From contig NZ_CP020814.1 in NCBI RefSeq assembly GCF_002109385.1, forward strand, positions 2,193,501-2,257,500: a stretch of 64,000 nt of DNA. The letters are read 5' to 3'. Of this stretch, positions 54,095 through 63,541 are shown piece by piece. The notes beneath the pieces are model-generated. The model did no database searches. It was given only the letters and a program-made list of their open reading frames with translations, and was not told where the DNA came from. The first letter of the stretch is position 1. Each line of letters opens with the position of its first letter. This stretch comes from Halalkalibacter krulwichiae. GTDB taxonomy: Bacteria; Bacillota; Bacilli; Bacillales; Bacillaceae_D. Both the position numbers and the translations under genes were made by a program.

Positions 54095-55813
54095 ATGGCA
54101 AAACAATTATTAAAAGCGCCAGAAGGAACACCTAGTGATGTAGAGCGCATAAAGAGAGAAAGTAACTATTTGCGCGGAACTCTTGCTGAGACAATGTTAG
54201 ACCAAATTAGCTCAGGTATTTCCGATGACGATAATCGCTTAATGAAATTTCACGGAAGTTATTTACAAGATGACCGCGACCTTCGTAATGAGCGACAAAA
54301 ACAAAAGCTTGAGCCTGCTTATCAATTTATGTTACGTGTTCGTACCCCGGGAGGAGTTTCAACGCCAGAACAATGGCTTATAATGGACGAGTTAGCCCAG
54401 AAATATGGGAATGGAACGTTGAAATTAACGACTCGTCAAGCGTTTCAGATGCATGGAATTTTAAAATGGAACATGAAAAAGACAATACAAGAAATTCATG
54501 CTTCCATGCTTGATACGATAGCTGCTTGCGGTGATGTCAATCGTAACGTCATGTGCAATCCGAATCCATACCAATCTGAGATACACAGCGAAGTATTTGA
54601 ATGGTCAAAAAAGTTAAGTGATGATCTGTTACCTCGTACAAGAGCCTATCATGAACTTTGGTTAGATGAAGAAAAAGTGGCTGGTACTCCAGAAGTAGAA
54701 GAAACCGAACCGATGTATGGTCCACTTTACTTACCAAGAAAATTTAAGATTGGAGTCGCTGTTCCTCCTTCCAACGATGTTGATATTTTCTCTCAAGATC
54801 TTGGTTATATCGCAATTGTTGAAGACAATAAATTAGTTGGATTCAATGTAACGATTGGCGGAGGAATGGGAATGTCACATGGTGATACAGCTACGTATCC
54901 GCAACTAGGGAAAGTGATTGGTTTCTGTAAACCGGAACAAATTTATGATGTAGCTGAAAAAATCATTATGATCCAACGAGATTATGGGAATCGATCGGAA
55001 CGTAAAAACGCACGCTTTAAGTACACGGTTGATCGATTAGGGCTTGAGACAGTTACGAAAGAGTTAGAAGAACGTCTAGGTTGGAAATTGGAAGAGGCTA
55101 AACCATTTCACTTTGATCATAATGGAGATCGCTACGGTTGGGAAAAAGGCGTAAAAGGAAGATGGCATTTCACATTATTTGTGCAGGGTGGTCGCATTAC
55201 AGATTTAGATGATTATAAATTAATGACTGGCTTAAGAGAGATTGCCAAAATTCATACAGGTGATTTTCGATTAACAGCTAATCAAAATTTAGTTATTGCA
55301 AATGTAACAAGCCAGAAAAAGAAACAAATTAGTCAGCTAATCGAGAAATTTGGCTTAACGGACGGCAAACAATACTCTGCTATTCGCAGAAGCTCACTTG
55401 CCTGTGTTTCGCTACCTACATGTGGTTTAGCGATGGCAGAAGCAGAACGTTATTTACCGACTTTAATTGATAAAATTGATGAAATTATTGACGAAAATGG
55501 TTTAAAGGATAAGGAAATTACGATTAGAATGACGGGCTGTCCTAACAGCTGTGCTCGTCCAACACTTGGAGAGATTGGCTTTATCGGGAAAGCACCGGGT
55601 AAATATAACATGTATCTAGGAGCAGCATTTGATGGCAGTCGTTTAAGTAAAATGTATCGTGAAAACATTGGAGAAGAAGTAATCTTGAATGAACTAAGCG
55701 TCCTACTATCTCGTTATGCGAAAGAACGAGAAGAAGGAGAACATTTCGGTGATTTCGTTGTTCGAGTAGGTATTATTAAAGCAACAACAGACGGTACAAA
55801 CTTTCATGCATAA
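54095..55813 (+). CDS. cysI: Sulfite reductase (NADPH) hemoprotein beta-component
   Basis: A 572-residue siroheme/[4Fe-4S] enzyme that reduces sulfite to sulfide in assimilatory sulfur metabolism. Cluster and siroheme ligands are [19 protein letters not shown] and [20 protein letters not shown], the C-x5-C and C-x3-C pattern. [15 protein letters not shown] lies in the first repeat. ATG after GTGAAAGGAGC, 25 bp behind cysJ; one operon with a terminator after it. Confidence 0.97.
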   Translation: MAKQLLKAPEGTPSDVERIKRESNYLRGTLAETMLDQISSGISDDDNRLMKFHGSYLQDDRDLRNERQKQKLEPAYQFMLRVRTPGGVSTPEQWLIMDELAQKYGNGTLKLTTRQAFQMHGILKWNMKKTIQEIHASMLDTIAACGDVNRNVMCNPNPYQSEIHSEVFEWSKKLSDDLLPRTRAYHELWLDEEKVAGTPEVEETEPMYGPLYLPRKFKIGVAVPPSNDVDIFSQDLGYIAIVEDNKLVGFNVTIGGGMGMSHGDTATYPQLGKVIGFCKPEQIYDVAEKIIMIQRDYGNRSERKNARFKYTVDRLGLETVTKELEERLGWKLEEAKPFHFDHNGDRYGWEKGVKGRWHFTLFVQGGRITDLDDYKLMTGLREIAKIHTGDFRLTANQNLVIANVTSQKKKQISQLIEKFGLTDGKQYSAIRRSSLACVSLPTCGLAMAEAERYLPTLIDKIDEIIDENGLKDKEITIRMTGCPNSCARPTLGEIGFIGKAPGKYNMYLGAAFDGSRLSKMYRENIGEEVILNELSVLLSRYAKEREEGEHFGDFVVRVGIIKATTDGTNFHA

Positions 55814-55814
55814 T

Positions 55815-55847
55815 AAAAAAGGCGGGAATTATTCCTGCCTTTTTTTG
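55815..55847 (+). terminator. Terminator of the cysJI operon
   Basis: AAAAAAGGC.GGAA / TTCC.GCCTTTTTT with a 3-nt loop and T-run. Confidence 0.88.
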
Positions 55848-55945
55848 CGTTGTATCAATATGTCCTACAACTACTGAATAATCGATCATGTAATTACAAA
55901 TAGTAGTATTGCTTATATTGCATTCTAAAAGAAAAGAGGCATTGC

Positions 55946-56806
55946 ATGATGGATAAACAAGAAATGTCTTATGGAAAAGATTATAAAATCATTCCCACTA
56001 CATCTGCTACAAGTGGAGTGGGGCTAGAAGTCTTACCTGATGTATATTGTTATAATGTTCACATTGTTAATATCTGCTTAGTTGGAAATTCAGATCAGTT
56101 TGTTTTAGTAGATGCCGGCATGCCTGGATCGGCAGAAGAGATCATCAAAGCAATAGAAGAACGATTCGGCTCAGAAAAGCAGCCGGAAGCGATTATTTTG
56201 ACACATGGTCATTTTGATCATGTAGGAGCTATTCTTGAGTTAGTGAAGCGCTGGAACATTCCAGTATATGCGCATGAATTAGAACTGCCTTTCTTGCAAG
56301 GAAAGAAAAGCTACCCTGAACCAGATCCAACAGTAGAAGGAGGAATCATAGCCAAACTATCGCAAATGTTTCCGAATGAACCAATAAACTTAGCTAATCA
56401 TGTAGAGAAGTTACCAATTGATGGTTCAATTCCACATATGCCAGGATTCCGTTGGATTCATACCCCAGGTCATACACCAGGTCACATTTCTTTATTTAGA
56501 GATGAAGATAGGTTGCTGATTGCTGGAGATGCGTTTGTGACAGTTAAGCAAGAATCTCTTTATTCTGTTTTAACTCAGGAGCAGCAAATTAGTGGTCCGC
56601 CAAAATATTTTACACCAGACTGGGAATCTGCAAGAATATCTGTTCAGAAGCTTGAAAAGTTAAAGCCATCTGCTGCAATCACTGGGCACGGCTTGCCAAT
56701 GACAGGGGAGCTACTTTCTAACAGTTTAACGAAATTAGTAAATGAATTTGATCAGTTAGCTGTTCCAGAACATGGAAAGTATGTTGAGGATTTATATAAA
56801 CACTAG
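55946..56806 (+). CDS. Metallo-beta-lactamase-fold hydrolase
   Basis: A 286-residue MBL-fold protein. The dinuclear metal motif is ILTHGHFDHVGAI near residue 95, then HTPGHTPGHISLF, AGDAFVT and ITGHGLPM supply the remaining His/Asp ligands. Substrate class unknown; length and motifs fit a generic glyoxalase II/lactonase-like branch. ATG after AAAGAGGCATTGC. The gene is alone, convergent with the iron-ADH remnant. Confidence 0.88.
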   Translation: MMDKQEMSYGKDYKIIPTTSATSGVGLEVLPDVYCYNVHIVNICLVGNSDQFVLVDAGMPGSAEEIIKAIEERFGSEKQPEAIILTHGHFDHVGAILELVKRWNIPVYAHELELPFLQGKKSYPEPDPTVEGGIIAKLSQMFPNEPINLANHVEKLPIDGSIPHMPGFRWIHTPGHTPGHISLFRDEDRLLIAGDAFVTVKQESLYSVLTQEQQISGPPKYFTPDWESARISVQKLEKLKPSAAITGHGLPMTGELLSNSLTKLVNEFDQLAVPEHGKYVEDLYKH

Positions 56807-56816
56807 TTCCCTTAAA

Positions 56817-57395
56817 TCATTGTTTTATTAATTGATAAATATGAAGTATATCCTTCTCTTCTAAAATTTTCGGAACCGGATAAAGTGGGTTCGCTTCTTT
56901 TAATGCTCTTTCGGCCATTTATTTTAAGGTCAGTTTCATTGATGCAAGAAACTTTATCCGGTATCTCCATTTTTCTATTAAGTTCCTTAATAGCATAAAT
57001 TAAATGATTGGCCTTTTGCTCCATAGAGTCTTCTTGCTTACAAAGTTGAAGGTAATCTGCTAATTCAGCCAACGGTTTATGCACACTCTTTCCATAGTAT
57101 TCTAGTACATAGGGAAGAATAATAGCATTTGCAAGTCCATGGGGAAGTGAATAAAACCCACTTAATTGATGAGCAATAGCATGGACATATCCAACATATG
57201 CGCGAGTGAAAGCTATACCAGCTAGGTAGGACGCTTTCTGCATGTTTGCTCTTGCTGAAATATTTGAACCATCTCTGTAAGCTGGATAGAGGTTCTCAAA
57301 AATTAATTTGACTGCTTCCTTACTTACTTCTCTTGTTTCTTTTGTATTACTTTTGCCAATGTAAGATTCAACACAATAGTAATGGTATTATAGGA
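56817..57395 (-). pseudogene. Iron-containing alcohol dehydrogenase remnant
   Basis: Only the C-terminal half of a group III iron-dependent alcohol dehydrogenase remains. Recognisable parts are CVESYIGKSNTKETREVSKE, then YPAYRDGSNISARANMQKAS, YVHAIAHQLSGFYSLPHG (two His metal ligands) and NAIILPYVLEYYG. The 5' half is missing: homology stops near 57395 with no start region. A frameshift near 56935 moves the ending (MAERALKEANPLYPVPKILE ... QLIKQ) into another frame. A decayed gene, not a product of one sequencing error. Confidence 0.88.
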
Positions 57396-57473
57396 GATTT
57401 ACTTTAAATATATAAATTTATTTTGAGTTTCATTACTCATATATATTCTTGTCACATCTTAATACACCACGAT

Positions 57474-57508
57474 AGACTCTGGTTGGTTTTATATCCCAAG
57501 CAGAGTCT
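57474..57508. repeat. Inverted repeat between the ADH remnant and ytpB
   Basis: AGACTCTG / CAGAGTCT with an inner TTGG/CCAA pair. No T-run follows closely, so this could be an old terminator or an operator. Confidence 0.45.
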
Positions 57509-57602
57509 TATTTATAGTAAAAAAATGGGATGATTAATTAAGTAAGTAAAATATTGGAATAGAGGAGATACTACCCTTAAATAAAAAAATGGGGGTTATG
57601 TT

Positions 57603-58655
57603 TTGAAGGTACCAACTACACCGTGGACACTCATGTATCGTATTTATAGAAATGCTTTGCCAAATGCACATTTTTATTTAGAATATTGGAAAAACAAAGC
57701 CAATGAGATTCCGAATAAAGAGCTGAGAGAACAAGCGTTATCTAGTATTAAAGATAAAGCTTTTCATTGTGAGGGTGGAGCAGTTTATGGTTTACTGGCA
57801 GGAGAAGACAGCAAGAAAATCATTCAATTTATTGTCGCTTACCAGACAATTAGTGATTATTTAGATAATCTTTGTGATCGAAGTACCTCTCTAGACGAGG
57901 AAGATTTTCGAGCTCTGCACGAATCAATGTTTCACGCTCTCACTCCTGGGGCAATGCCGATCAACTATTATCGTTATAGAAGTGATCAAAATGATGGGGG
58001 ATATTTAACTGAACTTGTCCAAACTTGTCAAAGTGTTCTCGAAAGCCTTTCTGGTTTTATAAGTGTACAAGAGGCTATGAAGAAGTTAGCTCAATATTAT
58101 TGTGATTTACAAGTTTACAAACATGTAGAAAAAGATCAACGCGTCAACCTCTTACAAAGCTGGTATGAACGTAATAAATATGATTTACCCGATATGACAT
58201 GGTATGAATTTTCCGCCTGTGCTGGTTCAACCCTTGGAATTTTTTGTTTTGCTGCTTATGCTTCCAACGGATTGATGGATGAGGAGCAAGTCAAATTAAT
58301 AAAAGAAGGCTACTTTCCTTGGGTTCAGGGATTGCACATTCTTTTAGATTATTTTATTGATCAAGAAGAAGACCGAATAGAGGAGGATCTAAATTTCATT
58401 TTTTACTATGAGAATGAAGATCGGATGGTAGAGCGAATGAAACATGTAAAACAAAAAGCAGAGGAAAGTATTAGAAATTTGCCTAATTGGAAGTTTCATC
58501 GATTAATTAATAAAGGTCTTATAGCAATCTATTTAGCAGATGAAAAAGTACAAGCGCAAAAAGAAATAAAGCGGCTAGCTAAAAGATTTATTCGTTTTGG
58601 CGGTCTGCCGACAGTATTCTTTTATTTGAATAGTTGGGTTTACCGAAGAGCATAA
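57603..58655 (+). CDS. ytpB: Tetraprenyl-beta-curcumene synthase (YtpB/TebC)
   Basis: A 350-residue class IB (large) terpene synthase. In B. subtilis, YtpB cyclises C35 prenyl diphosphate to tetraprenyl-beta-curcumene, the first step of sesquarterpenes found in spores and membranes. The Asp-rich motifs are DYLDNLCDR (near residue 82) and LLDYFIDQEEDR (near residue 250). Further family segments are HCEGGAVYGLLAG and KFHRLINKGLIAIYL. Length fits YtpB. TTG start after GGGGGTTATG. Followed by a perfect bidirectional terminator. Confidence 0.95.
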   Translation: MKVPTTPWTLMYRIYRNALPNAHFYLEYWKNKANEIPNKELREQALSSIKDKAFHCEGGAVYGLLAGEDSKKIIQFIVAYQTISDYLDNLCDRSTSLDEEDFRALHESMFHALTPGAMPINYYRYRSDQNDGGYLTELVQTCQSVLESLSGFISVQEAMKKLAQYYCDLQVYKHVEKDQRVNLLQSWYERNKYDLPDMTWYEFSACAGSTLGIFCFAAYASNGLMDEEQVKLIKEGYFPWVQGLHILLDYFIDQEEDRIEEDLNFIFYYENEDRMVERMKHVKQKAEESIRNLPNWKFHRLINKGLIAIYLADEKVQAQKEIKRLAKRFIRFGGLPTVFFYLNSWVYRRA

Positions 58656-58657
58656 AA

Positions 58658-58687
58658 ATTAATCCGGAGTATTTACTCCGGATTAAT
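58658..58687. terminator. Bidirectional terminator between ytpB and the KinD-like kinase
   Basis: Perfect 14-bp stem ATTAATCCGGAGTA and its complement; both genes converge here. Confidence 0.85.
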
Positions 58688-60191
58688 CATTTTTAACAAG
58701 GGGAATTTGTAATTCGACTTTCGTTCCTTCATTAGGATGACTATTAATGTGGATTTCTCCTCCATATGAACGAATAATTCGTCGACAAACAACTAAACCT
58801 AATCCAGTGCCATTATCTTTCATCGTGAAAAAGGGATCAAAAACTTGATCTAATACTTCTGTTGTCATTCCACATCCATTGTCAACTACTTGGATGAGGC
58901 AGTAGGTTTCGTTTTTCTCTAGTCGAACTACAACTTTTCCACTAGTATCAACAGCTTCTAATGAGTTTTTAATTAAATTCAACATTACTTGTTTAAGATG
59001 GTCTTTCACACATAATATAGGCAAGTCGTAATTCGTATAGTCAATATAGAGATCAACGCTTTTATAATTGGACTCTGATCTGATGATTGGCTCAATTTCT
59101 TTAATAATTTCATTAGCATCATATGTTTTTAGAGTGTGTGCAGTTGGTTTTCCCAAAAGCAATAATTCACTAACGATTGAATTAATACGATTAACTTCTT
59201 CTTGAATGATTTTGAAGTAGAGTTGATCTTTTTCATCTTTGTGTTTTTCACTTAATAGCTGAACAAGCCCTTTAATGCCAGTCAAAGGATTTCTAATTTC
59301 GTGTGCTGTGCTAGCTGCCAGATTCTCGACCAATTCTATTTTTTGCATTTCATTTTCTTTTTTCTCCAATTTGATTCTTCGTTTAAGTAGGGAATAGCGG
59401 AGAAATAAATAAAAAATATTAGTAATAATAAGAGATATCCCTAAATGTTTAAGAAAAGCGCTAAGGTAAACAAAATTTTCTTCTGGCATAATATATGCGG
59501 TTATTTTCCAAGGGACGATATCAAGCTCAATCGTATGACTATAGTAATTTTGATTAGACAGTAATGCGTCTGATTGGATAATTGTTTGTCCCAAGTCATC
59601 TGTTACGTGAATCAATTCATCATTTATTTTTCCTAGGACAGATTTTTCAATTTTATCAATTCGTATACTACCTAATAATACCCCGCTTATTTCTTCATTA
59701 TTAAAAACAGGTGCAGCAATGGTATTCACAAACCGACCAGTCACTCTTCCGATGTGTGCTGGCGAAATCGAATATTGCCCATTTCTTACCGCTTGTTGAA
59801 AGTATTCACGATCAGACACATTGACTGGACCGTTTAAATTATTAGTACCAATTATAAGATCTCCGTCTGGTGTTGCCCAATAAAAGCCAGAGAAGCGTAT
59901 GTCTTTTTCTTGTGTTCGAGTTAGAATTTCCTCTACATTATTTAAATCATTAGGGTTTATATTTATTAATGTGGCAAGCATATCCAAACGGCTAATGGTT
60001 TCCCCAATAAATCTTTCAATATCATAACCATGAAAATTAGCAAGAGCTTGTGCTTGGCTCATATACTCAAGTTCATATTCTTGAGTTTTTTTCAGAGAGA
60101 GGATATGACTAATGGTAATAGCTGGAACTAAAGTAAAGAGGAAATAAATCGTTAGCATTTTTTTTTTATTATTTATGAAATGTTTAAACAA
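58683..60191 (-). CDS. Sporulation-type sensor histidine kinase, KinD-like
   Basis: A membrane kinase of about 502 residues. TM1 (LTIYFLFTLVPAITISHIL) and TM2 bracket an extracytoplasmic Cache-type domain. HisKA has phospho-His in AASTAHEIRNPLTGIKGLVQL, and HATPase shows NLIKNSLEAVD, VDNGCGM and GTGLGLVVCRRII. This layout and length match sporulation kinase KinD (506 residues), which phosphorylates Spo0F; no response regulator is adjacent, as expected for such orphan kinases. TTG 60191 has AAAGGGG 9 nt upstream; the longer frame to 60248 starts without one. Confidence 0.82.
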   Translation of the reverse strand: MFKHFINNKKKMLTIYFLFTLVPAITISHILSLKKTQEYELEYMSQAQALANFHGYDIERFIGETISRLDMLATLININPNDLNNVEEILTRTQEKDIRFSGFYWATPDGDLIIGTNNLNGPVNVSDREYFQQAVRNGQYSISPAHIGRVTGRFVNTIAAPVFNNEEISGVLLGSIRIDKIEKSVLGKINDELIHVTDDLGQTIIQSDALLSNQNYYSHTIELDIVPWKITAYIMPEENFVYLSAFLKHLGISLIITNIFYLFLRYSLLKRRIKLEKKENEMQKIELVENLAASTAHEIRNPLTGIKGLVQLLSEKHKDEKDQLYFKIIQEEVNRINSIVSELLLLGKPTAHTLKTYDANEIIKEIEPIIRSESNYKSVDLYIDYTNYDLPILCVKDHLKQVMLNLIKNSLEAVDTSGKVVVRLEKNETYCLIQVVDNGCGMTTEVLDQVFDPFFTMKDNGTGLGLVVCRRIIRSYGGEIHINSHPNEGTKVELQIPLVKND

Positions 60192-60349
60192 GTTAGTTGG
60201 CCCCTTTATTTCTATCTTTTCATATTTTATCATTTTGCCCGGCAACATTCTATCATTGTAGAGATATTGACCAGAAGGAGAGAGGAATGACTAACTTTTA
60301 ATTCTACTCACAAAGAAAAAGAAGAGAATCAAGTCGTTACAACAAAAAG

Positions 60350-60383
60350 ATTATTACGTAAAATATAAATTTGACGTAATAAT
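60350..60383 (+). repeat. Inverted repeat upstream of the XerS-like gene
   Basis: ATTATTACGT-N14-ACGTAATAAT, perfect 10-bp arms, about 50 bp before the start codon. Candidate operator or recombinase-related site; it does not match the dif arms. Confidence 0.5.
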
Positions 60384-60432
60384 TGCTGCAGATATTGAAA
60401 TATTGTAAAATAAAATAAACGAGGTGATATTT

Positions 60433-61518
60433 ATGGCTAGTCAATTTCAACAGCAACAATATAAAAAACTACAAATGCTACTCAAAGATTTACCCTGGTA
60501 TGTTGAAGAATATATGAGTCATAAACGCAGAAAACTTTCTGCCGCATCATTGTTAAATTATGCTCATGATTTCAAAATTTTTTTTAATTGGATTTGTACT
60601 GAAGGTTTGCATTCTGGCGATATGAAAGATGTTCCACTAGAACGATTAGAATCCATAACGGTTCAGCAAGCTGATGGTTTTCTCAGTTTTCTCGAGTATC
60701 AACTAAATAACAAGAAAGTTACTGTGAATCGAAAATTATCCGCATTGAAATCTCTTTTTAATTACTTACAAAATATTGCTGAAACTCCTGATTTAAAACC
60801 GTATTTGCACCGGAATGTTATGGCTAAAATTGAGTTTAATGAATTAAAAGAAAGTATGGAAACTGTAGCAAATAAAATGGAAGGCAAAATATTGATGGGC
60901 GATGAATATGAGAAGTTTCGCCTTTTTATTTCTTCTGATTATGGCCATCTTAATAAAGATAATAGGAAAATAGTAAACTTTCATCAATTAAATCGAGAAC
61001 GTGATACAGCCATTGTATCTCTCATATTAGGCTCTGGATTGCGACTTTCGGAGGTTGTGAACCTGAATTTAGACGACATTGATCATAGTAAATTCACAGC
61101 AAGAGTTATCCGAAAAGGAAATAAAGAACAATATGTGTATTTTAGCAAGCAAGCAATGGACGATCTAAATGAGTATCTTCTTATTCGCAAAGCACGATAT
61201 AAAGTTGATAAGGCTAATAAAGCGTTGTTCGTAGCTGCAGCAATGGGTCCTAAAGGAACACCTAGAAGGTTGACTGCTCGATCGATAGAGAAATTAATTG
61301 AAAAATATGCAAAGGCATTTGGAAAACCTTCATTATCTGTACATAAATTGCGACATTCATTCGCAACAAGGTATCATAGCGAAATAAATGATGTACCAAA
61401 ATTAAGAAGACAACTCGGACATTCTTCCATACAAACAACAATGATTTACACACACATTAATAATGATGACTTGAAAAATGCAGTTGATAAAATGGATATG
61501 CCTAAAGGTGACGAATAA
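60433..61518 (+). CDS. xerS: Tyrosine recombinase XerS-like
   Basis: A 361-residue tyrosine recombinase. The N-terminal SAM-like core-binding domain (WYVEEYMSHKRRKLSAASLL) is followed by a catalytic domain. Active-site residues are Arg in LGSGLRLSEVVNL, Lys in the beta-hairpin near IRKGNKEQYV, HKLRHSFATRYH (His, Arg), GHSSIQTTMIYTH (His, and Tyr as nucleophile). The length and N-terminus match the XerS group used for chromosome dimer resolution in streptococci. ATG 60433 follows GAGGTGATATTT. The dif site begins 30 bp after its stop. Confidence 0.9.
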   Translation: MASQFQQQQYKKLQMLLKDLPWYVEEYMSHKRRKLSAASLLNYAHDFKIFFNWICTEGLHSGDMKDVPLERLESITVQQADGFLSFLEYQLNNKKVTVNRKLSALKSLFNYLQNIAETPDLKPYLHRNVMAKIEFNELKESMETVANKMEGKILMGDEYEKFRLFISSDYGHLNKDNRKIVNFHQLNRERDTAIVSLILGSGLRLSEVVNLNLDDIDHSKFTARVIRKGNKEQYVYFSKQAMDDLNEYLLIRKARYKVDKANKALFVAAAMGPKGTPRRLTARSIEKLIEKYAKAFGKPSLSVHKLRHSFATRYHSEINDVPKLRRQLGHSSIQTTMIYTHINNDDLKNAVDKMDMPKGDE

Positions 61519-61546
61519 TATCATTTGGGCATATTGCTTCAGAATC

Positions 61547-61685
<139 letters not shown>

Positions 61686-61837
61686 TCTCACTTAATTGCC
61701 CACTAATCAATTCTATAAAGATAAATATCACTTTTATTATCTGTACATAAATGTGATGTTATTAGTTATGCTAAAAAATATGTTTCTTTATATGGAGTAA
61801 GTTCTTAATTACTGATCAACAGAAAGCTGGTGAAGCG

Positions 61838-62798
61838 ATGGTATATATTTTGTTACTTGTAGGTTTTGCACTATTAATAAAAGGTGCCGATTATTTTATA
61901 GATGGGTCATCAGGTATAGCTAGTTTATTTCGCATCCCCCTCTTATTATTGGATTAACGATCGTTGCTTTTGGTACAGGAGCTCCAGAGGCGACTGTGAG
62001 TATTATTGCTGCTTTAGAAGGAAGTGCGGACGTTACAATTGGGAATATTGTCGGTAGTAATTTGTTAAATATGTCTTTAGTTATTGGCGTAACCGCCTTT
62101 ATTTTCCCATTAGCTGTTGAAAGACCAACTATCAAAAAAGAAATCCCATTTGCCTTCTTATCTACTTTGGCATTATTTGTTTTCATGAGTGATCGAACGC
62201 TTGATCTAACAAATGTTAATATGATTACCCGTAGTGATGGGATAATTTTCTTATTATTCTTTTCAATTTTCCTATATTATGTTATTGAAGCGGCGAGAAA
62301 TAGTAGAGAAAAGGCTGAAAACGTTGCTCCAAATAACGATAAGGAAGTTGGCTCACTCACTAAAAATATTATCATTACGATAGTTGGATTAGCAGCCATT
62401 ATCTTTGGTGGGTCTTTAGTTGTCAACAACAGTACCGAAATCGCCTACCGTTTTGGGATGAGTGAGACATTGGTTGGTTTAACGATTGTTGCGATTGGCT
62501 CTTCTTTACCAGAACTCATTACATCAATTACAGCAGCACTCAAGAAGCAAAGTGAAATAGCACTTGGGAATATCGTAGGTAGCTCAATTTTCAATATCCT
62601 ATTTGTTTTAGGTGTAGCTTCCGTCATTTCCCCCTCCCTGTTAACGATAAGCTGTTCTTTGATGTTGTCGTTCTCTTAATTCTTACTATTTTACTGTTTA
62701 TCTTCTCAAGAACACAATATAAAGTTGCTAAGTATGAGGGTCTTGCTTTAACTATTTTTTATGTCTTATATTTAGTCTATATCATTATGAGAAACTAG
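61838..62798 (+). pseudogene. Calcium/sodium antiporter (CaCA family), two frameshifts
   Basis: A membrane antiporter of about 320 residues in three frames. Frame A (from ATG 61838) gives VYILLLVGFALLIKGADYF and GSSGIASLFRIP. Frame B carries the first alpha repeat (VAFGTGAPEATVSIIAALEG, NIVGSNLLNMSLVIGVT) and the second (IGSSLPELITSITAALK, NIVGSSIFNILFVLG). Frame C ends LFIFSRTQYKVAKYEGL ... YIIMRN at 62798. Both breaks fall in five-base C runs (61936-61940, 62630-62634), and adding one C at each restores the gene. Probably intact in the cell; it extrudes Ca2+ in exchange for Na+ or H+. Confidence 0.85.
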
Positions 62799-62903
62799 AA
62801 AATCTTGCTTATTGATCCCTTTCTTGTTATGAAATTTCTCATGCTAATTGCATTGCTTACTTAAATTGCGTATACTTAAAAGTATTAAGCATATAATAAA
62901 AAG

Positions 62904-63020
62904 CCCGATGTTGCTGGTAACAACACCGGGATGCAAAAGAACTGCCCTTCAAGGGGCGGCAGATCATACATTTGGCAAGATCCACCCAGCTTCTCTAGAG
63001 TAAGGGTGGATTATTTTTTA
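62904..63020 (+). ncRNA. Candidate type I antitoxin RNA
   Basis: Predicted from -10 TATAAT (62892-62897) to a terminator (ATCCACCC / GGGTGGAT, then TATTTTTTA). About 116 nt, highly structured: CCCG.TGTTG / CAACA.CGGG and CTGCC / GGCAG hairpins. It is antisense to the 3' region of the toxin mRNA, the arrangement of TxpA/RatA-type systems. The -35 is poor. Confidence 0.6.
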
Positions 63021-63094
63021 TTGTTAGCCGTAAGTATCACAACTACCAGTGTCGCAAATGCAACCATAAGCATAAGTGATTCAAACACGGTCAT
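63011..63094 (-). CDS. Small holin-like type I toxin, 27 aa
   Basis: Starts MTVFESLMLMVAFATLVVVI and ends LTANNKK: one membrane helix and a lysine end. This is the pattern of the putative holin-like toxins (TxpA/BsrG-like) of Bacillaceae, which damage the membrane when overproduced. A very strong GGGGGTGAGG precedes the ATG, but CCCC-ATTGAAA-GGGG (63103-63118) would sequester it in a hairpin. An antisense RNA overlaps the 3' end. An extended -10 (TGG-TAAGAT) lies near 63165. Confidence 0.75.
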   Translation of the reverse strand: MTVFESLMLMVAFATLVVVILTANNKK

Positions 63095-63224
63095 TGGCCT
63101 CACCCCCTTTCAATGGGGATGAAATGCCTCCACCCTTGAGAAGCAATATTCAGTTGCTAGTTTTAATCTTACCATAAAAAACTGTTAACGGAAACGAATG
63201 TTCGTATAATATTTCGAGCTCACA

Positions 63225-63491
63225 TTAATGGTATAGATCTTGGATTTCTTCTAAGTCACAAATGAGTGAATTAAGTTCCTCTCGAGATAAGGATAATAGC
63301 ATTTGGTCATATAAAGTAATAACTTGGCCTCCTGGATCATTTTCATGACTCTTTAAATAATTATACAGCTTTAATGCTTGCTTTTTAGTAAGAGCAGATG
63401 ACGTCGATAAATTTTTTACTTTATGGACTAAAAATTCATTTACTTCTTTATCAAATTCTCCAGCAACAATCCTACCGTTAATTAAAGACAT
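63225..63491 (-). CDS. Hypothetical protein, 88 aa
   Basis: A helical cytoplasmic protein starting MSLINGRIVAGEFDKEVNEF and ending EEIQDLYH. Segments such as LTKKQALKLYNYLKSHEND and LSREELNSLICDLEEIQ suggest a compact helical bundle. ATG 63491 is 8 nt after GGAG; the GTG at 63500 is less likely. No family recognised. Confidence 0.65.
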   Translation of the reverse strand: MSLINGRIVAGEFDKEVNEFLVHKVKNLSTSSALTKKQALKLYNYLKSHENDPGGQVITLYDQMLLSLSREELNSLICDLEEIQDLYH

Positions 63492-63541
63492 TAAACCCAC
63501 TCCAGCTAGTTTTCTTATAGTATGACCGACAAATTAGTTTA

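Noticed and set aside
60285..60302. Tiny frame MTNF after a good ribosome-binding site
   Set aside because: Four codons only and no sign of a leader-peptide attenuator; probably fortuitous.
60433..61518. XerS-like gene as the integrase of a prophage or integrative element
   Set aside because: No phage, conjugation or excision genes and no flanking att duplication nearby; the adjacent site is a dif sequence.
62931..63122. Plus-strand 63-residue frame
   Set aside because: It runs through the antitoxin RNA terminator and antisense to the toxin gene; no ribosome-binding site. The toxin and RNA explain the region better.
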